A DNA stretch of 64,000 bases from Heracleum sosnowskyi (GCA_030848705.1 CM061236.1:54145481-54209480), one strand, 5' to 3'. Counted from the first letter of the stretch, positions 1 through 11,675 are shown. Made by a program: numbers and translations. The notes: generated by a model not told the origin, from the letters alone.

Positions 1-158
1 ATTAACATATTATCATAATATACATGAACTTTGACCACTTTTTGGGATCCTTATATACCAGTTTCATCCGAGTCAATTTCGGTTTTACTTTGGCCAAACA
101 AACCAGTTTAAGTCAATTTCCACCACATTAGAGTGGATTTCGACCACATCCTGGCATG
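1..158 (+). repeat. Reference monomer type A
   Basis: First monomer of the seven-monomer HOR. Diagnostic features are a start of ATTAACATATTATCATAATA, the TACATGAACTTTGACC arm (class 1), GGGATCCTTATATACC (a BamHI site) and AAACCAGTTTAAG. This copy carries TACTTTGG where later A copies have TAGTTTGG, so its central dyad is one base short. Window position 1 coincides with the chosen monomer start; the array presumably continues to the left. Confidence 0.9.
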
Positions 159-316
159 ATTAACAAATTATCATAATATACATGAACTTTGACCACTTTT
201 TGGGATACTCATATACCATTTTCATCCGAGTCAATTTCGGTTTTAGTTTGGCCAAACAAACCAATTTAAGTCAATTTCCACCACATTAGAGTGGATTTCG
301 ACCACTTCTTGGCATG
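159..316 (+). repeat. Reference monomer type B
   Basis: Second HOR monomer, class 1 arm (TACATGAACTTTGACC). It is recognised by ATTAACAAATTA at the start and GGGATACTCATATACC, which lacks the BamHI site of types A and F. It holds the perfect 12 bp palindrome GTTTGGCCAAAC. The tail is CCACTTCTTGGCATG. Later copies often read AAATTAGCATAAT instead of AAATTATCATAAT. Confidence 0.9.
246..257. other. 12 bp perfect palindrome GTTTGGCCAAAC (representative)
   Basis: Self-complementary dodecamer near the middle of monomer type B. It is also present in most type A and B copies. Class 2 monomers keep the inner ten bases (TTTGGCCAAA). Type F and most class 1 monomers of the right domain read GTTTAGCCAAAC, which breaks the symmetry. 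The coordinates are one example of a feature repeated in a large share of monomers. A binding site or cruciform role is inference only. Confidence 0.85.
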
Positions 317-474
317 ATTAACATATTATCAGAAAATACATCAACTATGACTATTTTTGGGGGTCCTCCAATAAAAGTTTCATCCGAGTCAATTTCAGCT
401 CTAGTTTGGCCAAAGTCACCAATTTAAGTCACTTTCCACCACATTAGAGTGGATTTCGACCACATCCTGGCATG
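317..474 (+). repeat. Reference monomer type C
   Basis: Third HOR monomer, class 2 arm (TACATCAACTATGACTA). It is recognised by ATTATCAGAAAATACATC, the run TTTTTGGGGGTCCTCC and CAATAAAAGTTTC. The right half reads GGCCAAAGTCACC or, in four early HOR copies, the marker variant GGCCAAAGTCTGTATTT, which is one base shorter. Confidence 0.9.
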
Positions 475-632
475 ATTAATATATTATCATAATTTACATC
501 AACTTTGACCACATTTTGGGGTCCTCTGATACCAGTTTCATCCAAGTCAATTATGGCTCTAGTTTGGCTAACCTAACCAATTTAAGTATCTTTCCACCAC
601 ATTAGAGTGGAATTCGAGCACATCCTGGCATG
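475..632 (+). repeat. Reference monomer type D (EcoRI-bearing)
   Basis: Fourth HOR monomer. It is recognised by ATTAATATATTATC, TACATCAACTTTGACCACA, CATCCAAGTCAATTATGG and GGCTAACCTAACC. Its tail GTGGAATTCGAGCAC carries the only EcoRI site of the seven-monomer HOR (610-615 here). The change that makes the EcoRI site falls in the otherwise conserved GTGGATTTCGACC segment. Confidence 0.9.
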
Positions 633-789
633 ATTATCATATTATCATAATTTACATCAACTTTGACCACTTTTTGGGGTCCTCTGATACCAGTTACATC
701 CGAGTCAATTTCGGCTCTAGTTTGGCCAACTCACCGATTTAAGTCACTTTCCACCACATTAGAGTGGATTTCGACCACATCCTGGCATG
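633..789 (+). repeat. Reference monomer type E (157 bp)
   Basis: Fifth HOR monomer, recognised by ATTATCATATTATC, CAGTTACATCCGAG and GGCCAACTCACCGATTT. It is one base shorter than the others because the spacer after GGCCAA is shortened. This 157 bp length makes the seven-monomer HOR 1105 rather than 1106 bp. Confidence 0.9.
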
Positions 790-947
790 ATTAACATAAT
801 ATCATAATATACATGAACTTTGACCACTTTTTGGGATCCTCATATACCAGTTTCATCCGAGTCAATTTCGGTTTTAGTTTAGCCAAACAAACCAATTTAA
901 GTCAATTTCCACCACATTAGAGTGGATTTCGACCACTTCTTGTCATG
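790..947 (+). repeat. Reference monomer type F
   Basis: Sixth HOR monomer, class 1. It is recognised by ATTAACATAATATCATAATA, GGGATCCTCATATACC (BamHI) and GTTTAGCCAAAC, where G-to-A interrupts the central dyad. The tail is CCACTTCTTGTCATG. Descendants of this type are the commonest class 1 monomer of the right half of the window. Confidence 0.9.
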
Positions 948-1105
948 ATTAACATATTATCATAAAATACATCAACTATGACCATTTTTTGGGGTCCTCC
1001 AATAACAGTTTCATTTGAGTCAATTTCGGCTCTAGTTTGGCCAAAGTAACCAATTTAAGTCACTTTCCACCACATTAGATTGGATTTCGACCACATCCTG
1101 GAATG
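948..1105 (+). repeat. Reference monomer type G
   Basis: Seventh HOR monomer, class 2. It is recognised by ATTATCATAAAATACATC, ACTATGACCATTTTTTGGGG, CCAATAACAG, GGCCAAAGTAACC and CATTAGATTGG. With F it forms the F-G dimer, the likely parent of the alternating dimer of the right half, where its tail changes to CTTTAGATTGG. Confidence 0.9.
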
Positions 1106-1263
1106 ATTAACATATTATCATAATATACATGAACTTTGACCACTTTTTGGGATCCTTATATACCAGTTTCATCCGAGTCAATTTCGGTTTTAGTTTGGCC
1201 AAACAAACCAGTTTAAGTCAATTTCCACCACATTAGAGTGGATTTCGACCACATCCTGGCATG

Positions 1264-1420
1264 ATTAACAAATTATCATAATATACATGAACTTTGACCA
1301 CTTTTTGGGATACTCATATACCAGTTTTATCCGAGTCAATTTCGGCTCTAGTTTGGCCAAAGTCTGTATTTAAGTCACTTTCCACCACATTAGAGTGGAT
1401 TTCGACCACATCCTGGCATG
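1264..1420 (+). repeat. B/C hybrid monomer
   Basis: The left part is type B (ATTAACAAATTA, GGGATACTC). The right part is type C with the marker GGCCAAAGTCTGTATTT. The switch lies in the shared GAGTCAATTTCGG stretch near 1335-1345. An equivalent hybrid is in the expanded HOR at 4417-5993. Confidence 0.85.
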
Positions 1421-1735
1421 ATTAATATATTATCATAATTTACATCAACTTTGACCACATTTTGGGGTCCTCTGATACCAGTTTCATCCAAGTCAATTAT
1501 GGCTCTAGTTTGGCTAACCTAACCAATTTAAGTATCTTTCCACCACATTAGAGTGGAATTCGAGCACATCCTGGCATGATTATCATATTATCATAATTTA
1601 CATCAACTTTGACCACTTTTTGGGGTCCTCTGATACCAGTTACATCCGAGTCAATTTCGGCTCTAGTTTGGCCAACTCACCGATTTAAGTCACTTTCCAC
1701 CACATTAGAGTGGATTTCGACCACATCCTGGCATG

Positions 1736-1893
1736 ATTAACATAATATCATAATATACATGAACTTTGACCACTTTTTGGGATACTCATATACCAGTTTC
1801 ATCCGAGTCAATTTCGGTTTTAGTTTGGCCAAACAAACCAATTTAAGTCAATTTCCACCACATTAGAGTGGATTTCGACCACTTCTTGGCATG
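1736..1893 (+). repeat. F/B hybrid monomer
   Basis: It begins as type F (ATTAACATAATATC) and continues as type B (GGGATACTCATATACC, GTTTGGCCAAAC, CTTCTTGGCATG). The switch lies in the shared TACATGAACTTTGACCAC region. The same hybrid occurs at 3470 and in the HOR at 4417-5993, so it predates amplification of these copies. Confidence 0.85.
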
Positions 1894-2682
1894 ATTAACA
1901 TATTATCAGAAAATACATCAACTATGACTATTTTTGGGGGTCCTCCAATAAAAGTTTCATTTGAGTCAATTTCAGCTCTAGTTTGGCCAAAGTCACCAAT
2001 TTAAGTCACTTTCCACCACATTAGAGTGGATTTCGACCACATCCTGGCATGATTAATATATTATCATAATTTACATCAACTTTGACCACATTTTGGGGTC
2101 CTCTGATACCAGTTTCATCCAAGTCAATTATGGCTCTAGTTTGGCTAACCTAACCAATTTAAGTATCTTTCCACCACATTAGAGTGGAATTCGAGCACAT
2201 CCTGGCATGATTATCATATTATCATAATTTACATCAACTTTGACCACTTTTTGGGGTCCTCTGATACCAGTTACATCCGAGTCAATTTCGACTCTAGTTT
2301 GGCCAACTCACCGATTTAAGTCACTTTCCACCACATTAGAGTGGATTTCGACCACATCCTGGCATGATTAACATAATATCATAATATACATGAACTTTGA
2401 CCACTTTTTGGGATCCTCATATACCAGTTTCATCCGAGTCAATTTCGGTTTTAGTTTAGCCAAACAAACCAATTTAAGTCAATTTCCACCACATTAGAGT
2501 GGATTTCGACCACTTCTTGTCATGATTAACATATTATCATAAAATACATCAACTATGACCATTTTTTGGGGTCCTCCAATAACAGTTTCATTTGAGTCAA
2601 TTTCGGCTCTAGTTTGGCCAAAGTAACCAATTTAAGTCACTTTCCACCACATTAGATTGGATTTCGACCACATCCTGGAATG

Positions 2683-4416
2683 ATTAACATATTATCATAA
2701 TATACATGAACTTTGACCACTTTTTGGGATCCTTATATACCAGTTTCATCCGAGTCAATTTCGGTTTTAGTTTGGCCAAACAAACCAGTTTAAGTCAATT
2801 TCCACCACATTAGAGTGGATTTCGACCACATCCTGGCATGATTAACAAATTATCATAATATACATGAACTTTGACCACTTTTTGGGATACTCATATACCA
2901 GTTTCATCCGAGTCAATTTCGGTTTTAGTTTGGCCAAACAAACCAATTTAAGTCAATTTCCACCACATTAGAGTGGATTTCGACCACTTCTTGGCATGAT
3001 TAACATATTATCAGAAAATACATCAACTATGACTATTTTTGGGGTCCTCCAATAAAAGTTTCATCCGAGTCAATTTCGGCTCTAGTTTGGCCAAAGTCTG
3101 TATTTAAGTCACTTTCCACCACATTAGAGTGGATTTCGACCACATCCTGGCATGATTAATATATTATCATAATTTACATCAACTTTGACCACATTTTGGG
3201 GTCCTCTGATACCAGTTTCATCCAAGTCAATTATGGCTCTAGTTTGGCTAACCTAACCAATTTAAGTATCTTTCCACCACATTAGAGTGGAATTCGAGCA
3301 CATCCTGGCATGATTATCATATTATCATAATTTACATCAACTTTGACCACTTTTTGGGGTCCTCTGATACCAGTTACATCCGAGTCAATTTCGGCTCTAG
3401 TTTGGCCAACTCACCGATTTAAGTCACTTTCCACCACATTAGAGTGGATTTCGACCACATCCTGGCATGATTAACATAATATCATAATATACATGAACTT
3501 TGACCACTTTTTGGGATACTCATATACCAGTTTCATCCGAGTCAATTTCGGTTTTAGTTTGGCCAAACAAACCAATTTAAGTCAATTTCCACCACATTAG
3601 AGTGGATTTCGACCACTTCTTGGCATGATTAACATATTATCAGAAAATACATCAACTATGACTATTTTTGGGGGTCCTCCAATAAAAGTTTCATCCGAGT
3701 CAATTTCAGCTCTAGTTTGGCCAAAGTCACCAATTTAAGTCACTTTCCACCACATTAGAGTGGATTTCGACCACATCCTGGCATGATTAATATATTATCA
3801 TAATTTACATCAACTTTGACCACATTTTGGGGTCCTCTGATACCAGTTTCATCCAAGTCAATTATGGCTCTAGTTTGGCTAACCTAACCAATTTAAGTAT
3901 CTTTCCACCACATTAGAGTGGAATTCGAGCACATCCTGGCATGATTATCATATTATCATAATTTACATCAACTTTGACCACTTTTTGGGGTCCTCTGATA
4001 CCAGTTACATCCGAGTCAATTTCGACTCTAGTTTGGCCAACTCACCGATTTAAGTCACTTTCCACCACATTAGAGTGGATTTCGACCACATCCTGGCATG
4101 ATTAACATAATATCATAATATACATGAACTTTGACCACTTTTTGGGATCCTCATATACCAGTTTCATCCGAGTCAATTTCGGTTTTAGTTTAGCCAAACA
4201 AACCAATTTAAGTCAATTTCCACCACATTAGAGTGGATTTCGACCACTTCTTGTCATGATTAACATATTATCATAAAATACATCAACTATGACCATTTTT
4301 TGGGGTCCTCCAATAACAGTTTCATTTGAGTCAATTTCGGCTCTAGTTTGGCCAAAGTAACCAATTTAAGTCACTTTCCACCACATTAGATTGGATTTCG
4401 ACCACATCCTGGAATG
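2683..4416 (+). repeat. Expanded HOR, 11 monomers (1734 bp)
   Basis: Monomer starts are 2683, 2841, 2999, 3155, 3313, 3470, 3628, 3786, 3944, 4101 and 4259. The order is A, B, C, D, E, F/B hybrid, C, D, E, F, G. The first C is 156 bp: one G is missing from its G run and it has the one-base-shorter GTCTGTA variant. The second C has the ordinary GTCACC. Confidence 0.87.
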
Positions 4417-5993
4417 ATTAACATATTATCATAATATACATGAACTTTGACCACTTTTTGGGATCCTTATATACCAGTTTCATCCGAGTCAATTTCGGTT
4501 TTAGTTTGGCCAAACAAACCAGTTTAAGTCAATTTCCACCACATTAGAGTGGATTTCGACCACATCCTGGCATGATTAACAAGTTATCATAATATACATG
4601 AACTTTGACCACTTTTTGGGATACGCATATACCAGTTTCATCCGAGTCAATTTCGGCTCTAGTTTGGCCAAAGTCTGTATTTAAGTCACTTTCCACCACA
4701 TTAGAGTGGATTTCGACCACATCCTGGCATGATTAATATATTATCATAATTTACATCAACTTTGACCACATTTTGGGGTCCTCTGATACCAGTTTCATCC
4801 AAGTCAATTATGGCTCTAGTTTGGCTAACCTAACCAATTTAAGTATCTTTCCACCACATTAGAGTGGAATTCGAGCACATCCTGGCATGATTATCATATT
4901 ATCATAATTTACATCAACTTTGACCACTTTTTGGGGTCCTCTGATACCAGTTACATCCGAGTCAATTTCGGCTCTAGTTTGGCCAACTCACCGATTTAAG
5001 TCACTTTCCACCACATTAGAGTGGATTTCGACCACATCCTGGCATGATTAACATAATATCATAATGTACATGAACTTTGACCACTTTTTGGGATACTCAT
5101 ATACCAGTTTCATCCGAGTCAATTTCGGTTTTAGTTTGGCCAAACAAACCAATTTAAGTCAATTTCCACCACATTAGAGTGGATTTCGACCACTTCTTGG
5201 CATGATTAACATATTATCAGAAAATACATCAACTATGACTATTTTTGGGGGTCCTCCAATAAAAGTTTCATCCGAGTCAATTTCAGCTCTAGTTTGGCCA
5301 AAGTCACCAATTTAAGTCACTTTCCACCACATTAGAGTGGATTTCGACCACATCCTGGCATGATTAATATATTATCATAATTTACATCAACTTTGACCAC
5401 ATTTTGGGGTCCTCTGATACCAGTTTCATCCAAGTCAATTATGGCTCTAGTTTGGCTAACCTAACCAATTTAAGTATCTTTCCACCACATTAGAGTGGAA
5501 TTCGAGCACATCCTGGCATGATTATCATATTATCATAATTTACATCAACTTTGACCACTTTTTGGGGTCCTCTGATACCAGTTACATCCGAGTCAATTTC
5601 GACTCTAGTTTGGCCAACTCACCGATTTAAGTCACTTTCCACCACATTAGAGTGGATTTCGACCACATCCTGGCATGATTAACATAATATCATAATATAC
5701 ATGAACTTTGACCACTTTTTGGGATCCTCATATACCAGTTTCATCCGAGTCAATTTCGGTTTTAGTTTAGCCAAACAAACCAATTTAAGTCAATTTCCAC
5801 CACATTAGAGTGGATTTCGACCACTTCTTGTCATGATTAACATATTATCATAAAATACATCAACTATGACCATTTTTTGGGGTCCTCCAATAACAGTTTC
5901 ATTTGAGTCAATTTCGGCTCTAGTTTGGCCAAAGTAACCAATTTAAGTCACTTTCCACCACATTAGATTGGATTTCGACCACATCCTGGAATG
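4417..5993 (+). repeat. Expanded HOR, 10 monomers (1577 bp), second copy
   Basis: Same monomer order and length as 1106-2682 and nearly the same sequence. Private differences include AACAAGTTATC and GGGATACGCATATACC in the B/C hybrid and AATGTACATG in the F/B hybrid. The pair is spaced 3311 bp apart, so the 10- and 11-monomer forms were duplicated together. Confidence 0.87.
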
Positions 5994-7097
5994 ATTAACA
6001 TATTATCATAATATACATGAACTTTGACCACTTTTTGGGATCCTTATATACCAGTTTCATCCGAGTCAATTTCGGTTTTAGTTTGGCCAAACAAACCAGT
6101 TTAAGTCAATTTCCACCACATTAGAGTGGATTTCGACCACATCCTGGCATGATTAACAAATTATCATAATATACATGAACTTTGACCACTTTTTGGGATA
6201 CTCATATACCAGTTTCATCCGAGTCAATTTCGGTTTTAGTTTGGCCAAACAAACCAATTTAAGTCAATTTCCACCACATTAGAGTGGATTTCGACCACTT
6301 CTTGGCATGATTAACATATTATCAGAAAATACATCAACTATGACTATTTTTGGGGGTCCTCCAATAAAAGTTTCATCCGAGTCAATTTCGGCTCTAGTTT
6401 GGCCAAAGTCTGTATTTAAGTCACTTTCCACCACATTAGAGTGGATTTCGACCACATCCTGGCATGATTAATATATTATCATAATTTACATCAACTTTGA
6501 CCACATTTTGGGGTCCTCTGATACCAGTTTCATCCAAGTCAATTATGACTCTAGTTTGGCTAACCTAACCAATTTAAGTATCTTTCCACCACATTAGAGT
6601 GGAATTCGAGCACATCCTGGCATGATTATCATATTATCATAATTTACATCAACTTTGACCACTTTTTGGGGTCCTCTGATACCAGTTACATCCGAGTCAA
6701 TTTCGGCTCTAGTTTGGCCAACTCACCGATTTAAGTCACTTTCCACCACATTAGAGTGGATTTCGACCACATCCTGGCATGATTAACATAATATCATAAT
6801 ATACATGAACTTTGACCACTTTTTGGGATCCTCATATACCAGTTTCATCCGAGTCAATTTCGGTTTTAGTTTAGCCAAACAAACCAATTTAAGTCAATTT
6901 CCACCACATTAGAGTGGATTTCGACCACTTCTTGTCATGATTAACATATTATCATAAAATACATCAACTATGACCATTTTTTGGGGTACTCCAATAACAG
7001 TTTCATCTGAGTCAATTTCGGCTCTAGTTTGGCCAAAGTAACCAATTTAAGTCACTTTCCACCACATTAGATTGGATTTCGACCACATCCTGGCATG
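5994..7097 (+). repeat. 7-monomer HOR (1104 bp, GTCTGTA variant)
   Basis: Ordinary A to G order. The C monomer carries GTCTGTA, accounting for the single missing base. G carries GGGGTACTCC. This is a bridge between the expanded HORs on the left and the regular copies on the right. Confidence 0.88.
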
Positions 7098-8202
7098 ATT
7101 AACATATTATCATAATATACATGAACTTTGACCACTTTTTGGGATCCTTATATACCAGTTTCATCCGAGTCAATTTCGGTTTTAGTTTGGCCAAACAAAC
7201 CAGTTTAAGTCAATTTCCACCACATTAGAGTGGATTTCGACCACATCCTGGCATGATTAACAAATTAGCATAATATACATGAACTTTGACCACTTTTTGG
7301 GATACTCATATACCAGTTTCATCCGAGTCAATTTCGGTTTTAGTTTGGCCAAACAAACCAATTTAAGTCAATTTCCACCACATTAGAGTGGATTTCGACC
7401 ACTTCTTGGCATGATTAACATATTATCAGAAAATACATCAACTATGACTATTTTTGGGGGTCCTCCAATAAAAGTTTCATCCGAGTCAATTTCGGCTCTA
7501 GTTTGGCCAAAGTCACCAATTTAAGTCACTTTCCACCACATTAGAGTGGATTTCGACCACATCCTGGCATGATTAATATATTATCATAATTTACATCAAC
7601 TTTGACCACATTTTGGGGTCCTCTGATACCAGTTTCATCCAAGTCAATTATGGCTCTAGTTTGGCTAACCTAACCAATTTAAGTAACTTTCCACCACATT
7701 AGAGTGGAATTCGAGCACATCCTGGCATGATTATCATATTATCATAATTTACATCAACTTTGACCACTTTTTGGGGTCCTCTGATACCAGTTACATCCGA
7801 GTCAATTTCGGCTCTAGTTTGGCCAACTCACCGATTTAAGTCACTTTCCACCACATTAGAGTGGATTTCGACCACATCCTGGCATGATTAACATAATATC
7901 ATAATATACATGAACTTTGACCACTTTTTGGGATCCTCATATACTAGTTTCATCCGAGTCAATTTCGGTTTTAGTTTAGCCAAACAAACCAATTTAAGTC
8001 AATTTCCACCACATTAGAGTGGATTTCGACCACTTCTTGTCATGATTAACATATTATCATAAAATACATCAACTATGACCATTTTTTGGGGTCCTCCAAT
8101 AACAGTTTCATCTGAGTCAATTTCGGCTCTAGTTTGGCCAAAGTAACCAATTTAAGTCACTTTCCACCACATTAGATTGGATTTCGACCACATCCTGGCA
8201 TG
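7098..8202 (+). repeat. 7-monomer HOR (1105 bp)
   Basis: A to G order. Private markers shared with the next copy are AAATTAGCATAAT in B, AAGTAACTTTCC in D and ATACTAGTTTC in F. I found no difference by eye between this copy and 8203-9307, implying very recent duplication or conversion. Confidence 0.9.
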
Positions 8203-9307
8203 ATTAACATATTATCATAATATACATGAACTTTGACCACTTTTTGGGATCCTTATATACCAGTTTCATCCGAGTCAATTTCGGTTTTAGTTTGGCCAAA
8301 CAAACCAGTTTAAGTCAATTTCCACCACATTAGAGTGGATTTCGACCACATCCTGGCATGATTAACAAATTAGCATAATATACATGAACTTTGACCACTT
8401 TTTGGGATACTCATATACCAGTTTCATCCGAGTCAATTTCGGTTTTAGTTTGGCCAAACAAACCAATTTAAGTCAATTTCCACCACATTAGAGTGGATTT
8501 CGACCACTTCTTGGCATGATTAACATATTATCAGAAAATACATCAACTATGACTATTTTTGGGGGTCCTCCAATAAAAGTTTCATCCGAGTCAATTTCGG
8601 CTCTAGTTTGGCCAAAGTCACCAATTTAAGTCACTTTCCACCACATTAGAGTGGATTTCGACCACATCCTGGCATGATTAATATATTATCATAATTTACA
8701 TCAACTTTGACCACATTTTGGGGTCCTCTGATACCAGTTTCATCCAAGTCAATTATGGCTCTAGTTTGGCTAACCTAACCAATTTAAGTAACTTTCCACC
8801 ACATTAGAGTGGAATTCGAGCACATCCTGGCATGATTATCATATTATCATAATTTACATCAACTTTGACCACTTTTTGGGGTCCTCTGATACCAGTTACA
8901 TCCGAGTCAATTTCGGCTCTAGTTTGGCCAACTCACCGATTTAAGTCACTTTCCACCACATTAGAGTGGATTTCGACCACATCCTGGCATGATTAACATA
9001 ATATCATAATATACATGAACTTTGACCACTTTTTGGGATCCTCATATACTAGTTTCATCCGAGTCAATTTCGGTTTTAGTTTAGCCAAACAAACCAATTT
9101 AAGTCAATTTCCACCACATTAGAGTGGATTTCGACCACTTCTTGTCATGATTAACATATTATCATAAAATACATCAACTATGACCATTTTTTGGGGTCCT
9201 CCAATAACAGTTTCATCTGAGTCAATTTCGGCTCTAGTTTGGCCAAAGTAACCAATTTAAGTCACTTTCCACCACATTAGATTGGATTTCGACCACATCC
9301 TGGCATG
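8203..9307 (+). repeat. 7-monomer HOR (1105 bp), near-identical to the previous copy
   Basis: A to G order with all the markers of 7098-8202. The boundary to the next HOR is the type A start at 9308. Confidence 0.9.
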
Positions 9308-10412
9308 ATTAACATATTATCATAATATACATGAACTTTGACCACTTTTTGGGATCCTTATATACCAGTTTCATCCGAGTCAATTTCGATTTTAGTTTGG
9401 CCAAACAAACCAGTTTAAGTCAATTTCCACCACATTAGAGTGGATTTCGACCACATCCTGGAATGATTAACAAATTATCATAATATACATGAACTTTGAC
9501 CACTTTTTGGGATACTCATATACCAGTTTGATCCGAGTCAATTTCGGTTTTAGTTTGGCCAAACAAACCAATTTAAGTCAATTTCCACCACATTAGAGTG
9601 GATTTCGACCACTTCTTGGCATGATTAACATATTATCAGAAAATACATCAACTATGACTATTTTTGGGGGTCCTCCAATAAAAGTTTCATCCGAGTCAAT
9701 TTCGGCTCTAGTTCGGCCAAAGTCACCAATTTAAGTCACTTTCCACCACATTAGAGTGGATTTCGACCACATCCTGGCATGATTAATATATTATCATAAT
9801 TTACATCAACTTTGACCACATTTTGGGGTCCTCTGATACCAGTTTCATCCAAGTCAATTATGGCTCTAGTTTGGCAAACCTAACCAATTTAAGTAACTTT
9901 CCACCACATTAGAGTGGAATTCGAGCACATCCTGGCATGATTATCATATTATCATAATTTACATCAACTTTGACCACTTTTTGGGGTCCTCTGATACTAG
10001 TTACATCCGAGTCAATTTCGGCTATAGTTTGGCCAACTCACCGATTTAAGTCACTTTCCACCACATTAGAGTGGATTTCGACCACAACCTGGCATGATTA
10101 ACATAATATCATAATATACATGAACTTTGACCACTTTTTGGGATCCTCATATACCAGTTTCATCCGAGTCAATTTCGGTTTTAGTTTTGCCAAACAAACC
10201 AATTTAAGTCAATTTCCACCACATTAGAGTGGATTTCGACCACTTCTTATCATGATTAACATATTATCATAGAATACATCAACTATGACCATTTTTTGGG
10301 GTCCTCCAATAACAGTTTCATCCGAGTCAATTTCGGCTCTAGTTTAGCCAAAGTAACCAATTTAAGTCACTTTCCACCACTTTAGATTGGATTTCGACCA
10401 CATCCTGGCATG
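9308..10412 (+). repeat. 7-monomer HOR (1105 bp), variant haplotype
   Basis: A to G order with a linked marker set: TTTGATCCGAG in B, GTTCGGCC in C, TTTGGCAAACC in D, GGCTATAG and CACAACCTGG in E, GTTTTGCC and CTTCTTATCATG in F, ATAGAATAC and CACTTTAGATTGG in G. The same set recurs at 16096-17200 and 21148-22252, each time just left of the divergent block. Confidence 0.9.
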
Positions 10413-11675
10413 ATTAACATATTATCATAATATACATGAACTTTGACCACTTTTTGGGATCCTTATATACCAGTTTCATCCGAGTCAATTTCGGTTTTAG
10501 TTTGGCCAAATAAACCAATTTAAGTCAATTTCCACCAAATTAGAGTGGATTTCGACCACTTCCTGGCATTATTACCATATTATCAGAATTTACATCAACT
10601 ATGACCATTTTCTGGGGTCCTCCAATAACAGTTTCACCCGAGTCAATTTCGGTTCTAGTTTGGCCAAACTAACCAATTTAAGTCACTTTCCACCACTTTA
10701 GAGTGGATTTCGACCACATCCTGGCATGATTAACATATTATCATAATATACTTGAACTTTGACCACTTTTTGGGATCCTCATATACCAGTTTCATCCGAG
10801 TCAATTTCGGCTTTAGTTTAGCCAAACAAACCAATTTAAGTCAATTTCCACCAAATTAGAGTGGATTTCGACCACTTCTTGGCATGATTAACATATTATC
10901 AGAAAATACATCAACTATGACTATTTTTGGGGGTCCTCCAATAAAAGTTTCATCCGAGTCAATTTCGGTTTTAGTTTAGCCAAACAAACCAATTTAAGTC
11001 AATTTCCACCACATTAGAGTGGATTTCGACCACTTCTTGGCATGATTAACATATTATCATAAAATACATCAACTATGACCATTTTAGGGGGTCCTCCAAT
11101 AAAAGTTTCATCCGAGTCAATTTCGGCTCTAGTTTGGCCAAAGTAACCAATTTAAGTCACTTTCCAGCATATTAGAGTGGATTTCGACCACATCTTGGCA
11201 TGATTAATATATTATCATAATTTACATCAACTTTGACCACTTTTTGGGGTCCTCTGATACCAGTTCCATCCGAGTCAATTTCGGCTCTAGTTTGGCCAAC
11301 TCACCAATTTAAGTCACTTTCCACGACATTAGAGTGGATTTCGACCACATCCTGGCATGATTAACATATTATCATAATATACATGAACTTTGACCACTTT
11401 TTGGGATCCTCATATACCAGTTTCATCAGAGTCAATTTCGGTTTTAGTTTAGCCAAACAAACCAATTTAAGTCTATTTCCACCACATTAGAGTGGATTTC
11501 GACCACTTCTTGTCATGATTAACATATTATCATAAAATACATCAACTATGACCATTTTTTGGGGTCCTCCAATAACAGTTTCATTTGAGTCAATTTCGGC
11601 TCTAGTTTGGCCAAAGTAACCAATTTAAGTCACTTTCCACCACATTAGATTGGATTTCGACCACATCCTGGCATG
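10413..11675 (+). repeat. Divergent 8-monomer block (1263 bp)
   Basis: Monomer starts are 10413, 10571, 10729, 10887, 11045, 11203, 11360 and 11518. It departs from the A-G order. It includes an H type (10571; ATTACCATATTATCAGAATT, TTTTCTGGGG, TTTCACCCGAG), an I type (10729; TACTTGAACTTTG) and a J type (11045; TTTTAGGGGGTCC). The 10887 monomer starts as C and ends like I (GGTTTTAGTTTAGCC). Related blocks without that hybrid are at 17201 and 22253. Confidence 0.85.
10693..10706. other. Short inverted repeat CCACT-TTAG-AGTGG (representative)
   Basis: A five-base stem with a four-base loop in the tail of H-type monomers. Most monomers have CCACATTAGAGTGG, which leaves a four-base stem, or CCACTTTAGATTGG, where one arm base is changed. 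Only the H-type form has the full symmetry. Five paired bases are a weak hairpin, so function is uncertain. Confidence 0.6.

Larger units (their letters stand above)
1..1105 (+). repeat. 7-monomer HOR, copy 1 (A-B-C-D-E-F-G)
   Basis: Complete 1105 bp higher-order repeat, used here as the reference unit. The next type A monomer begins at 1106. Type-specific markers recur in the same order in the later 1105 bp copies. Confidence 0.93.
1106..2682 (+). repeat. Expanded HOR, 10 monomers (1577 bp)
   Basis: Monomer starts are 1106, 1264, 1421, 1579, 1736, 1894, 2052, 2210, 2367 and 2525. The order is A, B/C hybrid, D, E, F/B hybrid, C, D, E, F, G. It equals two seven-monomer HORs from which G and A were lost at the F/B fusion and one monomer was lost at the B/C fusion. 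Both hybrids keep the 158 bp phase, as expected for unequal exchange between aligned monomers. Confidence 0.88.
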
